Assembly (NCBI GenBank): GCA_038501195.1
Contig: JBBPUQ010000004.1
Coordinates: forward strand, 1,860,001 to 1,924,000
DNA from: Nemania diffusa
Lineage: Eukaryota > Ascomycota > Sordariomycetes > Xylariales > Xylariaceae
Length of the DNA: 64,000 bases
Direction of reading: 5' to 3'
Positions 22,761-33,339 of this stretch are shown here, piece by piece. A program made the translations under genes and the position numbers. The notes under the pieces were generated by a model, which saw nothing but the letters and a program-made list of their open reading frames with translations, searched no databases and had not been told where the DNA came from. Each line of letters begins with the position of its first letter. Position 1 is the first letter of the stretch.

Positions 22761-24078
22761 ATGAGTTCAGACGCGAAGCCGAAGGTGCTTGGCATGCCGG
22801 TAAGTTTTGCCCTCGTTCCACAAAATTCCCTCGTTGGACCGTTGTCGCAATCACAGCGACGATATCGCACAATATTCTACCGTGTTGAATTCGGTTCAAT
22901 TGATGGCGAATATATCAAATTCCTAGCCGTAACTAACTTTTTCTCTCTTGCGTAAAGCCTTTCCTGGCGGACTTCCTGATGTAAGCTAGCAAATCTCTTG
23001 GTTGCACTCAGATCACGATAACTAATCCGTATTGTTACAGGGGAGGTGTGTCTGCCGCCGTTTCGAAGACTGCTGCTGCTCCCATCGAGCGTGTCAAGCT
23101 TCTAATCCAGAACCAGGTATGTCGACAACTGATAATTGCTATCGCCTTCCAATCAGGGCCAAGGGGCAACCGGGCGAAGGCATGGCATTGCGGGCTGGAT
23201 ACTAATTCTTAATAGGATGAGATGCTTAAGACCGGTCGTCTTGACCGCAAGTACGCCGGTATTGGCGACTGCTTCAAGCGTACCATGGCCGATGAGGGTG
23301 TTATGTCTCTATGGCGTGGCAACACTGCGAACGTCATCCGATATTTCCCTACCCAGGCCCTGAACTTCGCTTTCCGTGACAAGTTCAAGGCCATGTTCGG
23401 TTACAAGAAGGAGAAGGATGGCTACGCCAAGTGGATGGCTGGTAACCTGGCCTCCGGTGGTGTAAGTTGATATTGACTGTGTCTATATTGGTTGCAAAAC
23501 TAACTGATTTGAAGGCGGCTGGTGCCACTTCCCTCCTATTCGTCTACTCCCTCGACTACGCTCGTACTCGTCTTGCCAACGATGCCAAGAACGCCAAGAG
23601 CGGTGGTGACCGCCAGTTCAACGGTCTTGTAGATGTCTACCGCAAGACTCTTGCTTCTGACGGTATTGCTGGTCTATACCGTGGTTTCATGCCTTCAGTC
23701 GCTGGTATTGTCGTTTACCGTGGTCTGTACTTCGGTATGTACGATTCGATCAAGCCCATCGTTCTCGTCGGCTCTCTATCCAACAACTTCTTCGCCTCCT
23801 TCGCTCTCGGCTGGTGTGTCACAACTGGTGCCGGTATCGCCTCTTACCCTCTTGACACTATCCGTCGTCGTATGATGATGACCTCAGGTGAGGCCGTCAA
23901 GTACAACGGTACTCTCGATGCTGCTCGCCAGATCGTTGCCAAGGAGGGTGTTAAGTCGCTCTTCAAGGGTGCTGGTGCCAACATCCTCCGTGGTGTCGCT
24001 GGTGCTGGTGTGCTCTCCATCTACGATCAGCTCCAGGTTATCCTGTTCGGCAAGGCCTTCAAGGGTGGCTCTGGTTAA
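22761..24078 (+). CDS. AAC: Mitochondrial ADP/ATP carrier
   Basis: Five exons: 22761..22799, 22958..22980, 23041..23116, 23216..23461 and 23515..24078, giving 315 residues. The carrier exchanges cytosolic ADP for matrix ATP across the inner mitochondrial membrane. It has three repeats, each with a P-x-D/E-x-x-R-type helix motif: [16 protein letters not shown] in the first, [13 protein letters not shown] in the second and [15 protein letters not shown] in the third. RRRMMM is the specific signature of nucleotide carriers. Other matches are [37 protein letters not shown], and [18 protein letters not shown]. The small 23-nt second exon is needed to encode PFLADFLM. The length is normal for the family. 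The pyrimidine-rich upstream region suggests strong constitutive expression. Confidence 0.97.
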
Positions 24079-24797
24079 ATACCTCATACAACAATAGATC
24101 GGTGGGGGCTGGGTGGTGTAATTCAGACGGCGGGAAATCTGGTCGATTCACTGGGGAGGCTGATAAAATGATTGTGATGGAGACTGCGGCGGATGGTTAC
24201 AGATCGATATCACATTGCTGTGGCGTTCTGGAACATGATGACTTCGCGGTATGGTCTGATATACGAGGCATATTCCCCTGGACGGAGCCTCGGTATTTGG
24301 CTTTTCGCTGTAATTTAGACCCTAGGCAATTCCTTTTGACTGTACTCTTTCTGTTTGCATTTTCTCCTCATCTCGGCTGGATTTGACGTTTCCCTGGACC
24401 TGTATCATCGCAAGAGCACATGCCATAACTGATAGATTTCTTAATGCCCATGATTTTATAAACTACAACCTTGCTTCTGATCTATGCGATTTCGAATTTC
24501 AAAAGTTGTACAGGTATTGATCGCATCAAAATGTATTGAGTACTATCTAGAAATGACGTTTGATTATGTGCACTGAAAAACAGCTGATCCCAGCTGGCAC
24601 GTATAACTCTAAGTCGTGAGTGGTTCTGCTAGCAGCTAAGAGGTAATCAGACGCGTCTAGTCGCGCTGTTGAACTACTAGCCTATGCATACTTTTATGTC
24701 AGTACTTGCTTGCTAAGTACAATTTACGTCTAATTACCTTTGCTAGCTTCCTTTTCTCAATTAATTATTAGACAATACAGTCTTCTACGTTTATATC
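24079..24797. other. Intergenic stretch, 0.72 kb
   Basis: This holds the 3' UTR of the ADP/ATP carrier gene and the promoter of the CENP-X-like gene. It is AT-rich towards the latter. I see no gene or repeat. Confidence 0.45.
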
Positions 24798-25365
24798 ATG
24801 GCCTCAAAGCAAACTTCTACGGGCGCATCTCGTGGTTCTCGAGGGGGCGCTAGATCAGGAACCAAGGCACCGAAGGCAGCGTCGTCGCGCTCCCAAACTC
24901 AAGCCTCACGACCCTTACAGATAGGCCGTTCGGATAACAGCGATGATGATCCTTTTGCAGACGATGACATACCACAGCGGCGGCGAAAAGATGACATAAA
25001 TAATGGCAGAGAGGAAGATGAAGCGGAGAGACTCGAGGAGGACGACGAAGATGTGGAAACGAAAAAGACTATACCACCTGAACTTCTCACTCGAATCCTC
25101 CACGAGTTCTTCGAGAAAGATGGCACGCGGATATCGAAAGATGCCAACAAGGCTGTCGCAAAGTATATGGACATATTCGTACGCGAGGCGATAGCTAGGA
25201 CGGCTGTGGAGAAGGGAAGTGGGTTTTTGGAAGTAAGTAATCCCAAGATGCTCTGGGAATATGGATCTACTATATTCTTTAGAATCGACCTGGAGCTGAC
25301 GTGAGATGACAACACAGGTTGAAGATCTAGAGAAAGTCGCACCCCAACTCCTAATGGACCTGTGA
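24798..25365 (+). CDS. MHF2: CENP-X/Mhf2-like histone-fold protein
   Basis: Two exons: 24798..25232 and 25318..25365 (85-nt intron with GTAAGT donor and CACAG acceptor), giving 160 residues. CENP-X (Mhf2) pairs with CENP-S (Mhf1) as a histone-fold complex that binds DNA at centromeres and at stalled forks with FANCM/Mph1-type helicases. The family domain fills the C-terminal half: PPELLTRILHEFFEKDGTRI, SKDANKAVAKYMDIFVREAI, then FLEVEDLEKVAPQLLMDL. The last block is split by the intron exactly after FLE. The first about 90 residues are an added, low-complexity region: Ser/Arg/Gly-rich (RGSRGGARSG), then acidic (NSDDDPFADDD, EEDEAERLEEDDEDVE). Animal CENP-X is about 80 residues and lacks this extension. 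Confidence 0.88.
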
Positions 25366-27532
25366 GAAACGGGACTACGAATCGCATACGAGACCATGAC
25401 TCTTTACGAACTCACGAACATTACATGAATATGATTGGGAACCCTCCACGGCACCATTTCTCAGGCTTCCACGTGAAACATACTTCATCCAATCTCTCCA
25501 TATAGATATGATGGATGTGTTGCGATGACTGCTACCTGGGTATTCTGCAGATCTGATCTACACTGCAGTCTGGGCGCGAGCATATTGGACGAGCGTAGCA
25601 TCCTAAGGTCCGACGGTTATGGAGCCGAAAATGATTGCTTAGGCACTTAACCATCAATGAGACCTAATCTGCGTACTTGTAGATGCAGGGTGTCTGTCGT
25701 TGTATCGGCTTGCTCGCCTTTTTCAGTTAACCCCTCAACAATCAATTCGCTAAACATCAAGTACCAAGCACTGGCCAGACGGCTTAGGTATCATAACTTT
25801 AAGTGCTATTATATTACAGCCTTGTTTGTCGTTCAATTGAAAGAATGCTTAGAGCTTCTACGGCAATCTTCAGTCAAACCTTTATATAAAGCCTTATACT
25901 TGGCTTCAACCACATACTCGAAAATTTATGGTAATTGATTAAATCATACATTCACGTAGGACTACTGCGACATTTATGATAAGAATAGGGGGACGTTATG
26001 GGATTCAATCTGTTCAAGTATAGATGCTGAGATACTGGCTTGCGCTGTCAAGAGTTGGCGATGGACTTGAAACTATGCCATGCATTTTAAGCGCTTGGTT
26101 GTTGCAATTAAAACACAATGAAACAAGGCTAGCACGAATAGAACTTTGCCAACTCAATTCATTACTTACATATAGACCTCGTGTATCGTTCTTCGAAATA
26201 TCTCTCGAGCGGCTCATACAAGTTCGAAATCCTTGTGCAGAGTCCTTGACACCCTGAAATTGCGCTGCACTTAATTTTGGGTTACAAGGAGTAATACGCC
26301 ACGAGGGACGCCTTACTTAAGTAGAATGCTACCTTAAGGCCTGTTCTTCAAGTATAATACCCAGTTGACGTTATGTTGCCCTATTTCCAGGTAGGTTAGC
26401 TAAGTAGGGATTCCATTTGGCATCTTGGATTTAGGTGGGATTAAGGGGCCCCTAGACTAGGGACTAGTGTATGCATAGGGGTAGGTATTATTCAGAATCG
26501 GGGTCACATGTGAAACCCGACGAGTTTTGCTGCTGTCGCAACAGGGCTTCTGCCGCTAGTCTTGAAGCACTTCCGCCCCCCCGTCTAACCCCGGTTGACC
26601 CCCGTTCCCCGCAGAGCAGAACCCCTGTGTCGGTTCGCGCTCAAATCCCATTCCGTAGGTATTCTGCAAGTCTGCAGCTTTTAGCTTCCCTAGCAACCTT
26701 CCATGCTTCAACTTGATCGCTTGCTAAAGGGGTAAGCATACTGCGCAATTTCAAGCAAGGAGATGAAAAGACATAGTACAAGATGTTAAATTTTATATTA
26801 TACAGAATGCACGGTTTCTAGGTATCTCAAAAGATACTCTTTCAATATCTACTAGGTGTAGGTTGAATGAACTACCTATAGCCTCGTGTCTGGCTTACAC
26901 GTCAAACCGCACTACGGAGGGTTTCATAGGTAGGCAATACGCGCCGGGGGTGAGGGCTGTGGCTTGACTGATCTCGAAATAATGCTGGCACTTGATTCAT
27001 TAAAGCTCATTTCGGATAGCCTTGTATCCTGACTGCTATTGTCATGGGATTTCCAGTAGCTTGCTGGTTGAGCGGGGCGTTTGTCGGGTCCAGCCAGCAC
27101 CAGCGACCAGCGCCAGCGCCATATCGAGGTCGAAACGTGTTTCACGGATCTCATCACGCCTCGACCAGCACCCTGGACAGATCTCAGACGCGAAAAAAAT
27201 ATGGGCATGGTACATCAAATGATGATCCTTCATCTTCCCGGCTGATAATCTCTTCCGGCTTTAAAGACGTGAGCCGCCCTTGGCTGCTGTCCCATTCTGT
27301 TTCTTCTTTACTCTTCACATATCCTACCTTTACCAAGTCAGTCTTTGGGGAATTTCCTTTCTTTACCTCTTTTTCTCTCTTCCATCTTAATCTTCGTAAG
27401 GCTAGTCCTACCCAGCGCGAGTCGCATTACTATTATCAACACTCTCTTGAATCCAACTAGCAACTAGGACGCCATTCGAATTATACCCATCTCAGAGATA
27501 TTTTACACACAAAAATACAACCAAAATACAAA
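25366..27532. other. Intergenic stretch, 2.2 kb
   Basis: There is no convincing gene. A C-rich patch lies near 26,570-26,620. From about 27,300 to 27,530 the plus strand is pyrimidine-rich and leads into the cupredoxin gene. Overlapping plus-strand frames at 27022..27460 have no domain, and part of them is likely the promoter or 5' UTR. Confidence 0.4.
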
Positions 27533-28277
27533 ATGCAGTTCTCAACTAGTGCTATGGCGGCTGCTCTTCTGAGCTTGGCTTCCGCCCAGGTGGTCCACGT
27601 CGTGTCCGTCTCGTCGGCCAACAACACTCTCGCCTTCTTCCCGAACAACATGACCGCTAATGCGGGCGACATGATCCAGTTCCAGTTCCGTGCTGGTAAC
27701 CACAGTGTCGTGCAGTCCAACTTTGACAACCCTTGCACACCCATCCAGTCCCACGTCGCCAACACAACTGGCATGTTCTCTGGCTACATGAATGTAGCAG
27801 CCAGCGCTGCCTCTGGCGAGATCCCCGTCTTCACAATGGAGGTGACGGATACCAAGCCTATTTGGCTATACTGCTCCCAGGGAATGCATTGCCAGAAGGG
27901 TATGGTTATGGTTGTCAACGAGAAGTATGTTACCATTGAAATCGATCCCACACTACGTTGTGATTCAAGAACGACGAGCTGACTTGGTGATCTCTAGCAC
28001 TGCCGCCAACGCCACAAGATCTATTGATGAGTTCAAGATTCTTGCTGCCCAAGCGCCGCAGAACCTTGACCCCTTATCCGCTGGCACCGCCACCGGCAGC
28101 GGTAGCAGCAGCGGCGACACTACTGGCACAACTACTGGTACTACTGGTGGCACTACCAGCAGCATCCCTAGCCCCAGCAGCACAGCCTCCACACCCGCAC
28201 AGGCTCCTGCCTCCATCGTTTCCGTATCAGCCTGGACAGGTCTGCTCAGCATCGCCGCTGCTCTTGCCATGCTATGA
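27533..28277 (+). CDS. Secreted GPI-anchored cupredoxin
   Basis: Two exons: 27533..27924 and 27998..28277 (73-nt intron with GTATGT donor and CTCTAG acceptor), giving 223 residues. An N-terminal signal peptide (MQFSTSAMAAALLSLASAQ) is followed by a cupredoxin domain. Visible copper ligands are the His in AGNHSVVQ and the Cys, His and Met in WLYCSQGMHCQKGM, the pattern of a type 1 (blue) copper site. Other family features are FFPNNMTANAGDMIQFQF and FDNPCTPIQS. The second exon encodes a Ser/Thr/Gly-rich spacer (STAS, GTTTGTTGG), then a hydrophobic C-terminus without charges (SAWTGLLSIAAALAML), typical of a GPI-anchor signal. It probably sits at the plasma membrane or cell wall. Electron-transfer or stress-related roles are known for relatives, but the partner here is unknown. 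Confidence 0.9.
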
Positions 28278-29037
28278 AGCAGCTGATCAGAACGGAGTGT
28301 GGATGGCATCTAAACAGCCTGGAGACTTACACGTGCTCTACCCAATTAGACCGTGTCCAATGCTGGGACATACGGATCATGTACCACTAAGGGGCCTAGC
28401 CAATTGCCCCAGGGACCGATTCTGGGGATGTAATGAAGAAGGAAAGCTTGGGTCCAGGAAGACCCGACAGTTTTTTTTTGTATTTAATATTCTCTCTGTC
28501 AGGGGCATCATTTGGACTGAGACAGTTCCATTTGCTTGGTGACAGGAAAAGTGTTTTGTTGAGGCGCCTTCTAGAAATTTGGCGAAATTGGCCGCTTTCG
28601 GCTTCGCTGTTATTCATTCATACATAATATACCCATTGACCTTACCTTAGCTCTCTCAGACCTACTTTAAATTGTTGTCTTTGCTTAAGTAGGTGTATGT
28701 TCGTATTGTAAATGAATACTGGTGTTCGTATGCAATATCTTTAACCTATGTCATCAGTTGATCAAAATCTTAATGGTTGGAAGTAGGAAATATCTAGATA
28801 CGGAGAATTAGAATACTAAATAACCTGTCAGGAATCAATAGACTATCCATTCTGCTCTCTATACATATGGGTATGAAATCTGGTAGATAGATCGAAAGAC
28901 GCACGTACATGATTTTAATGTGCGATAGGTCCCAAGTACCGCATACTATATATCTCTTTTAATCAATTTAGTCTTACATTTTATATATCGCTTATGAGCC
29001 AGAAGAACAACAAGTAACGCCGCACCGTGAGCAAGAT
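28278..29037. other. Convergent intergenic stretch
   Basis: It lies between the stop codons of the cupredoxin (+) and MAPR-like (-) genes. The part from 28,620 to 29,000 is AT-rich. No gene is evident. Confidence 0.45.
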
Positions 29038-29962
29038 TTATTTCGTGGGTATAGTCCTCGTCGTCCTCCCCTTGGCCGCGGACTTACACAACTTCCGCCT
29101 AGGCTCCTTAGCAAGCCAGTTCTTAGGCCTCTTCACGTACCCGACCTTAGTGTACTTGGGGCTGTTCTCGAAGAAGTTGACCCAATGCAGCAGACCGTCG
29201 TGCACGCGCTTCAGCGCGTCCGCGCGCTCCTTCGCCTTCAGCTCGGCGAGCTCCTCGGAGCTCCAGTGCGAGTCGATCTTGGGGTCGTCGAGGGGCAGGT
29301 ACATGTCCTCGACGCCGCGCATGTCGGCGGTTCGGTCCTCGGCAAAGCACCCCGTCACGTAGCTCCGCGCCGCGTCCACGCCGGCGAAGTACCGGTAGGA
29401 GCCGTCGGGGCCATAGGTGCGGCGGTTGGAGGACACGTCGAAGATGGTGCCGTTGATGGCGAGGTAGAGGGGTTTGGTCTCGTCTGTGCCGTCGTAGGTG
29501 GCGAGTTCGGCGGGCGTGAGGTAGAGGGGGCCGCGCTGTTTGAGGCTGGTCAGCAAACTACACCAAAGGCAGGACATGCGGTATCTAAGTAGGCAAGTAA
29601 CGTACAAACTTCGCTTTCCACCAATCCGTCTGTAGGTACTTGGGCGGATGCTTCATCCCCCATGTGAAGGTCTCGCCATTCGAGATGAGATAGCTCAGCG
29701 CACACGACGAGAAGATCAGGAACGAGATGACCCTGAGGATGTCGACCCAGGGGGTGTACTCTTCGTCTTCTTCCTCGAGTTTCTCCTTTGGCGACCGGTT
29801 CTTCCTCTCTAGCCGTTTCGTCTCGGCCTCTTCCCGCTCTCGCTCGATTTCCTCCGCTTCGGACGTGTCTACCTCCTCGACTAGTTGCGACGACTCGTCT
29901 GCCGGGGCGCTGGCTTTCGATTTGCGTTGCCGCACGCCACTGCCACCGGATGTTGTCGCCAT
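29038..29962 (-). CDS. Cytochrome b5-like MAPR family membrane protein
   Basis: Two exons: 29606..29962 and 29038..29535 (70-nt intron, donor GTACGT, acceptor AACAG), giving 284 residues. The first ATG is at 29962 (MATTSGGSGVRQRKSK); an earlier in-frame codon is TTG. An acidic, coiled-coil-like region (EEVDTSEAEEIEREREEAE) leads to a membrane segment (DILRVISFLIFSSCALSYLI). A cytochrome-b5-like heme/steroid-binding domain follows: RGPLYLTPAELATYDGTDE, PLYLAINGTIFDVSSNRRTY, YRYFAGVDAARSYVTGCF, as in the MAPR family (Dap1, PGRMC). MAPR proteins bind heme through a Tyr rather than the paired His of true b5, and often assist P450 enzymes of sterol synthesis. The C-terminus is basic. Splicing restores KAKF-RGPLYL, the expected junction. 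It is probably in the ER or a nearby membrane; the precise role is inferred. Confidence 0.87.
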
Positions 29963-30744
29963 TTTAAATTGGTGGGAGAAGGACCCCAGCACGGGTTTAT
30001 GCAATCGGGGGGCAAGAGAGTTTCGAGAGATATTCCAACAATTGGTATGACGGGATTGAGAGAAGTTAAGTACTCAAGACAAGTATCACATAGAAAAGGC
30101 AGTATATAACGAATACTTAGGTAGTTAATCAGTTCAAGCAAACATGTATAGGTGGCTTCTCACTCCTCGAGTCTCCCTCGCGGCGGAAGCTTGGAAGCTC
30201 GAACTCGGAAGTTGCAGCTTCCGCTATGTCCGCAGTGCTTGTCAGCTGGCGCCGGCGTAGAAATGATGCCCGAATAGTCAAATTGGCACTTGTTGATTGG
30301 TTAAAACTGACAATTGCTACTAGGTTTTCTTATGTACCTATGTAATGCCTAATTCTCGGCAGCTAGCCCGAAATTCGCATCTCCTAAGATGTTATTGAAC
30401 ATCTTTTAGAGGTGATATATCTGAACATTACGCGCTCGCATTGTCGAATCACAGACGAATGCTGGCCGATTAAAGAAGACTTCACAGGCATGGGCTTGCT
30501 AAATAGGTAGCGAACCGAACTATTCTGTATCTAATGCCTCTATCTAAAAATTCCATAGCTTACAATATAATTGACCACCTAGTGAGGCTCACCACTAGCA
30601 CTATATATGATTTTAGGAACGTTATAGCCAGGTGATCGACTAGTCAGCAGTAGCAAGGCTTGACTCAAGTCAGGATATAAGAAGTTTCGTCCGACTGGCC
30701 TCTGTTAGTTAGTCATCATCATCATCATGAAGCAAAAGATGGTA
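29963..30744. other. Intergenic stretch before the MITE
   Basis: It holds the promoter of the MAPR-like gene and AT-rich DNA running to the left end of the MITE. A short ATC microsatellite (about 30714-30729) lies just outside the element. No gene is seen. Confidence 0.45.
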
Positions 30745-30829
30745 CTAGAGGACCCACCCTGTGGGGGACCCTCTTCACTGCGTTCAGAGGGCCCCAATAC
30801 TCGTAGACACCCCAATAATCATAGACACC
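30745..30829 (+). repeat. Left terminal inverted repeat, 85 bp
   Basis: Begins CTAGAGGACCCACCCTGTGG and ends ATCATAGACACC. The inner part contains two near-identical 18-bp direct copies of the form CCAATANTCNTAGACACC. Confidence 0.92.
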
Positions 30830-31481
30830 ACTCCGTCAGCCGGCTACCAAATTTACTAGTAAATCTGACTTTTTGGTGTCAAAACGCGTTTTTTTGCAAC
30901 GGCAATACTCAACCACTTTAATTCTGACTGCTTGAATACTTAGTCTATATAAAAGAATAACCAAAATAAAGCCTTATTTACAGACTCAATTATAGCCCTA
31001 CTGCGTTGTACAGGCTTGTACAGGTCTGTACAGGTCTGTACACCTATTGCCTAAGAAATAGGTGAAAATGAAGCTATCTGCGCAGTCGCAACCTCTCGTA
31101 CGCTTGTACCATGACTTCCAGTACGTTCACATATATATATATTATTGCTACAGTATTGTTCTATTAGATCTTGTACATATTGAAGCTCTTGAAGCCTTTG
31201 TTCGTACGTACAAGCTGGTATAACTATCGTATCTCATACAAACCTACACCTAGTTACCTTATGTAATCAACATACATTTACACATATATGACCTATGTAC
31301 ATACAACGTTTACACAACAACATATGCCGGTAGATAAAAAACAACCTGACAGCTGTAAAGTAGGCTATACAGCCAAGCTACAGTTCTAGTTTCAAACCAA
31401 AAGACTAGAAAGAAGGCTGTTTGTTCGCAGGTCCAAAAGTAGCACTTTAGGTGTAAATAGGTGTAAAAGAGAGGTATAAGC

Positions 31482-31566
31482 GGTGTCTATGATTATTGGG
31501 GTGTCTACGAGTATTGGGGCCCTCTGAACGCAGTGAAGAGGGTCCCCCACAGGGTGGGTCCTCTAG
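31482..31566 (-). repeat. Right terminal inverted repeat, 85 bp
   Basis: The reverse complement is identical to the left repeat over all 85 bases, including the two internal 18-bp copies. Confidence 0.92.
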
Positions 31567-31568
31567 TA

Positions 31569-31905
31569 TGTATAAATGTTGAGGATTAGATAAAGGGTTT
31601 GGCCTAGAAACGTATGTAGTATCCACCCCGTCGGGCCTCCCCACATATTCTATACAGTACTAGCGGAAACTGAGCATGGGATACGGCATCTGCTTGCAGG
31701 TGGTCAGTGCGCTTCGCCAGTGTCATGTACCTATCTGAGTAGCCCTAGCGCGCCCACCACCACTCTCTTTCGCTTGCAAATCCAATTTACACCTTCCCAT
31801 GCCGAAGTGAAGCCGGCCAAAAACTTCTGTTCTGCATCTCAATATCGCGACACCTCCCCACCATTTCACTTCATACTTCCATTTGCTTGCCAGCCACTGC
31901 CCAAA
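31569..31905. promoter_or_regulatory. RPS5 upstream region, abutting the MITE
   Basis: 337 bases between the end of the MITE and the S5 ATG. The last about 170 bases are pyrimidine-rich on the plus strand (CCACCACCACTCTCTTTCGC), as expected of a ribosomal protein gene promoter and 5' UTR. Any upstream elements beyond this stretch have been displaced by the insertion. Confidence 0.45.
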
Positions 31906-32835
31906 ATGTCTGACAACGGTGAAATCGAGGTCGAGTCCAACACCTTCCAGGTGCTTCCCAAGGATGTCACTGCTGAGATTGGCAGCATTAAGCTGTTCAA
32001 CCGATGTACGTTCCGCCGCATCCAAAACCCAAGCCTCCGGCGACAGCAAGAGTTGTAACTGACTGAGAGCGACAGGGAGCTACGAGGATGTCGAGATCCG
32101 TGACATCTCCTTAACGTAAGTCGACCATTCGCCCGCCACCGAATTTACCAGTCAATTCCGAACGACTATGCATATTCCCGTTTTGCACCAATCACAAAAG
32201 CATCGCCATGGGCCATAGAAGAAGAAGAGTAAGCGAAGAGCAAGAGCTAACGGAGGAACCACTGCAGCGATTACATTCAGATCCGATCCCCCGTCTACGT
32301 ACCTCACTCAGCTGGCCGATATGCCGCGAAGAGATTCCGCAAGGCCAACTGCCCCATCATTGAGCGCCTAACCAACTCGCTCATGATGCACGGCCGCAAC
32401 AACGGCAAGAAGCTAATGGCCGTCCGCATTGTCGCCCACGCTTTCGAGATCGTAAGGAAGCCCAGATGCGGCACGACCTGTGTCTCAATAGTATGCCGGA
32501 TTCTAATTATGTGACAGATCCACCTGATGACCGACCAGAACCCCATCCAGATTGCCGTTGATGCCATTGTCAACTGCGGCCCCCGTGAAGACAGCACACG
32601 TATTGGTTCCGCTGGTACCGTCCGCCGACAAGCCGTCGATGTTTCTCCTCTCCGCCGTGTCAACCAGGCCATCGCTCTCCTGACCATCGGTGCCCGTGAG
32701 GCTTCTTTCCGCAACGTCAAGTCGATTGCCGAGTGCCTGGCTGAGGAGCTGATCAACGCTGCCAAGGGTAGCAGCAACTCGTATGCTATCAAGAAGAAGG
32801 ATGAGTTGGAGCGTGTCGCCAAGAGCAACCGATAA
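31906..32835 (+). CDS. RPS5: 40S ribosomal protein S5 (uS7)
   Basis: Four exons: 31906..32005, 32076..32115, 32268..32451 and 32518..32835, with GT-AG introns and matching phases, giving 213 residues, the usual fungal length. uS7 binds the 3' major domain of 18S rRNA in the 40S head near the E site. The N-terminal part is the eukaryote-specific segment (EVLP-like [20 protein letters not shown], then [20 protein letters not shown]). The universal core follows: [59 protein letters not shown] and [20 protein letters not shown]. The end is [13 protein letters not shown]. The 40-nt second exon is required for [13 protein letters not shown]. Confidence 0.97.
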
Positions 32836-33339
32836 AGCAAGGCGGCGATCTCTTTCTGGGTTTTCTTCGGCGTGGACGATCTGGGCATTTTACATTGTGC
32901 ATTTGTGCGTTCTGGCTCAGGCGGGATGTGGTACCATGGCATAATAGTCATATAGGGCGTCCAGCTCTGCCTCGGTGGGCAAAAAAATGAACTGAATTAC
33001 GAACATAATGGCCCTCTAGCACGCTATATTGATTGCGGCTGTGAATTAATGAGCTGATTCCGGGATACGGTAGCCACCCGATGAACCCAACTAGAGGTTA
33101 TCCGAATGACAATCAAAGCAGACTACAAATCATGATATCTAAGCGCCGTGAATACATGATGGGTATAACTAGTGTTCTTCATTGACGCTGGCTATGAACC
33201 TACGGAAGGACTTGCAGAAGTTGGGAGCAGAGATGAATCTGTAACTCAAATCTAGCTATAATGACGTTATGGTATACCTACTAAAATACCATATTTAGTC
33301 ATACACTTAGCAGAGATTTGCTGATCCTTGTTCTCTTAG
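32836..33339. other. Convergent intergenic stretch
   Basis: It lies between the S5 stop codon and the stop codon of the acetyltransferase gene on the other strand. It is AT-rich, with no gene or repeat seen. Confidence 0.45.

Larger units (their letters stand above)
30745..31566. mobile_element. MITE, 822 bp, TA target duplication (Tc1/mariner-pogo type)
   Basis: The element runs from CTAGAGGACCC at 30745 to GGGTCCTCTAG at 31566. Its 85-bp ends are inverted copies of each other with no mismatch that I can find. A TA dinucleotide flanks each side (30743..30744 and 31567..31568), the hallmark of the Tc1/mariner/pogo superfamily. The roughly 650-bp centre is AT-rich and has no transposase ORF, so it is non-autonomous. 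Identical ends imply recent insertion or gene conversion. I see no obvious C-to-T decay in the GC-rich ends. The centre holds short repeats of CTGTACAGG near 31,010-31,040. It sits 1.2 kb from the MAPR-like gene and 340 bp upstream of the S5 start codon. Confidence 0.9.

Noticed and set aside
26205..26260. tRNA-like B-box (AGTTCGAAATCC)
   Set aside because: No A-box at the right distance and no cloverleaf could be drawn.
32304..32951. 215-codon minus-strand frame over RPS5
   Set aside because: Shadow of the strongly biased S5 coding sequence.
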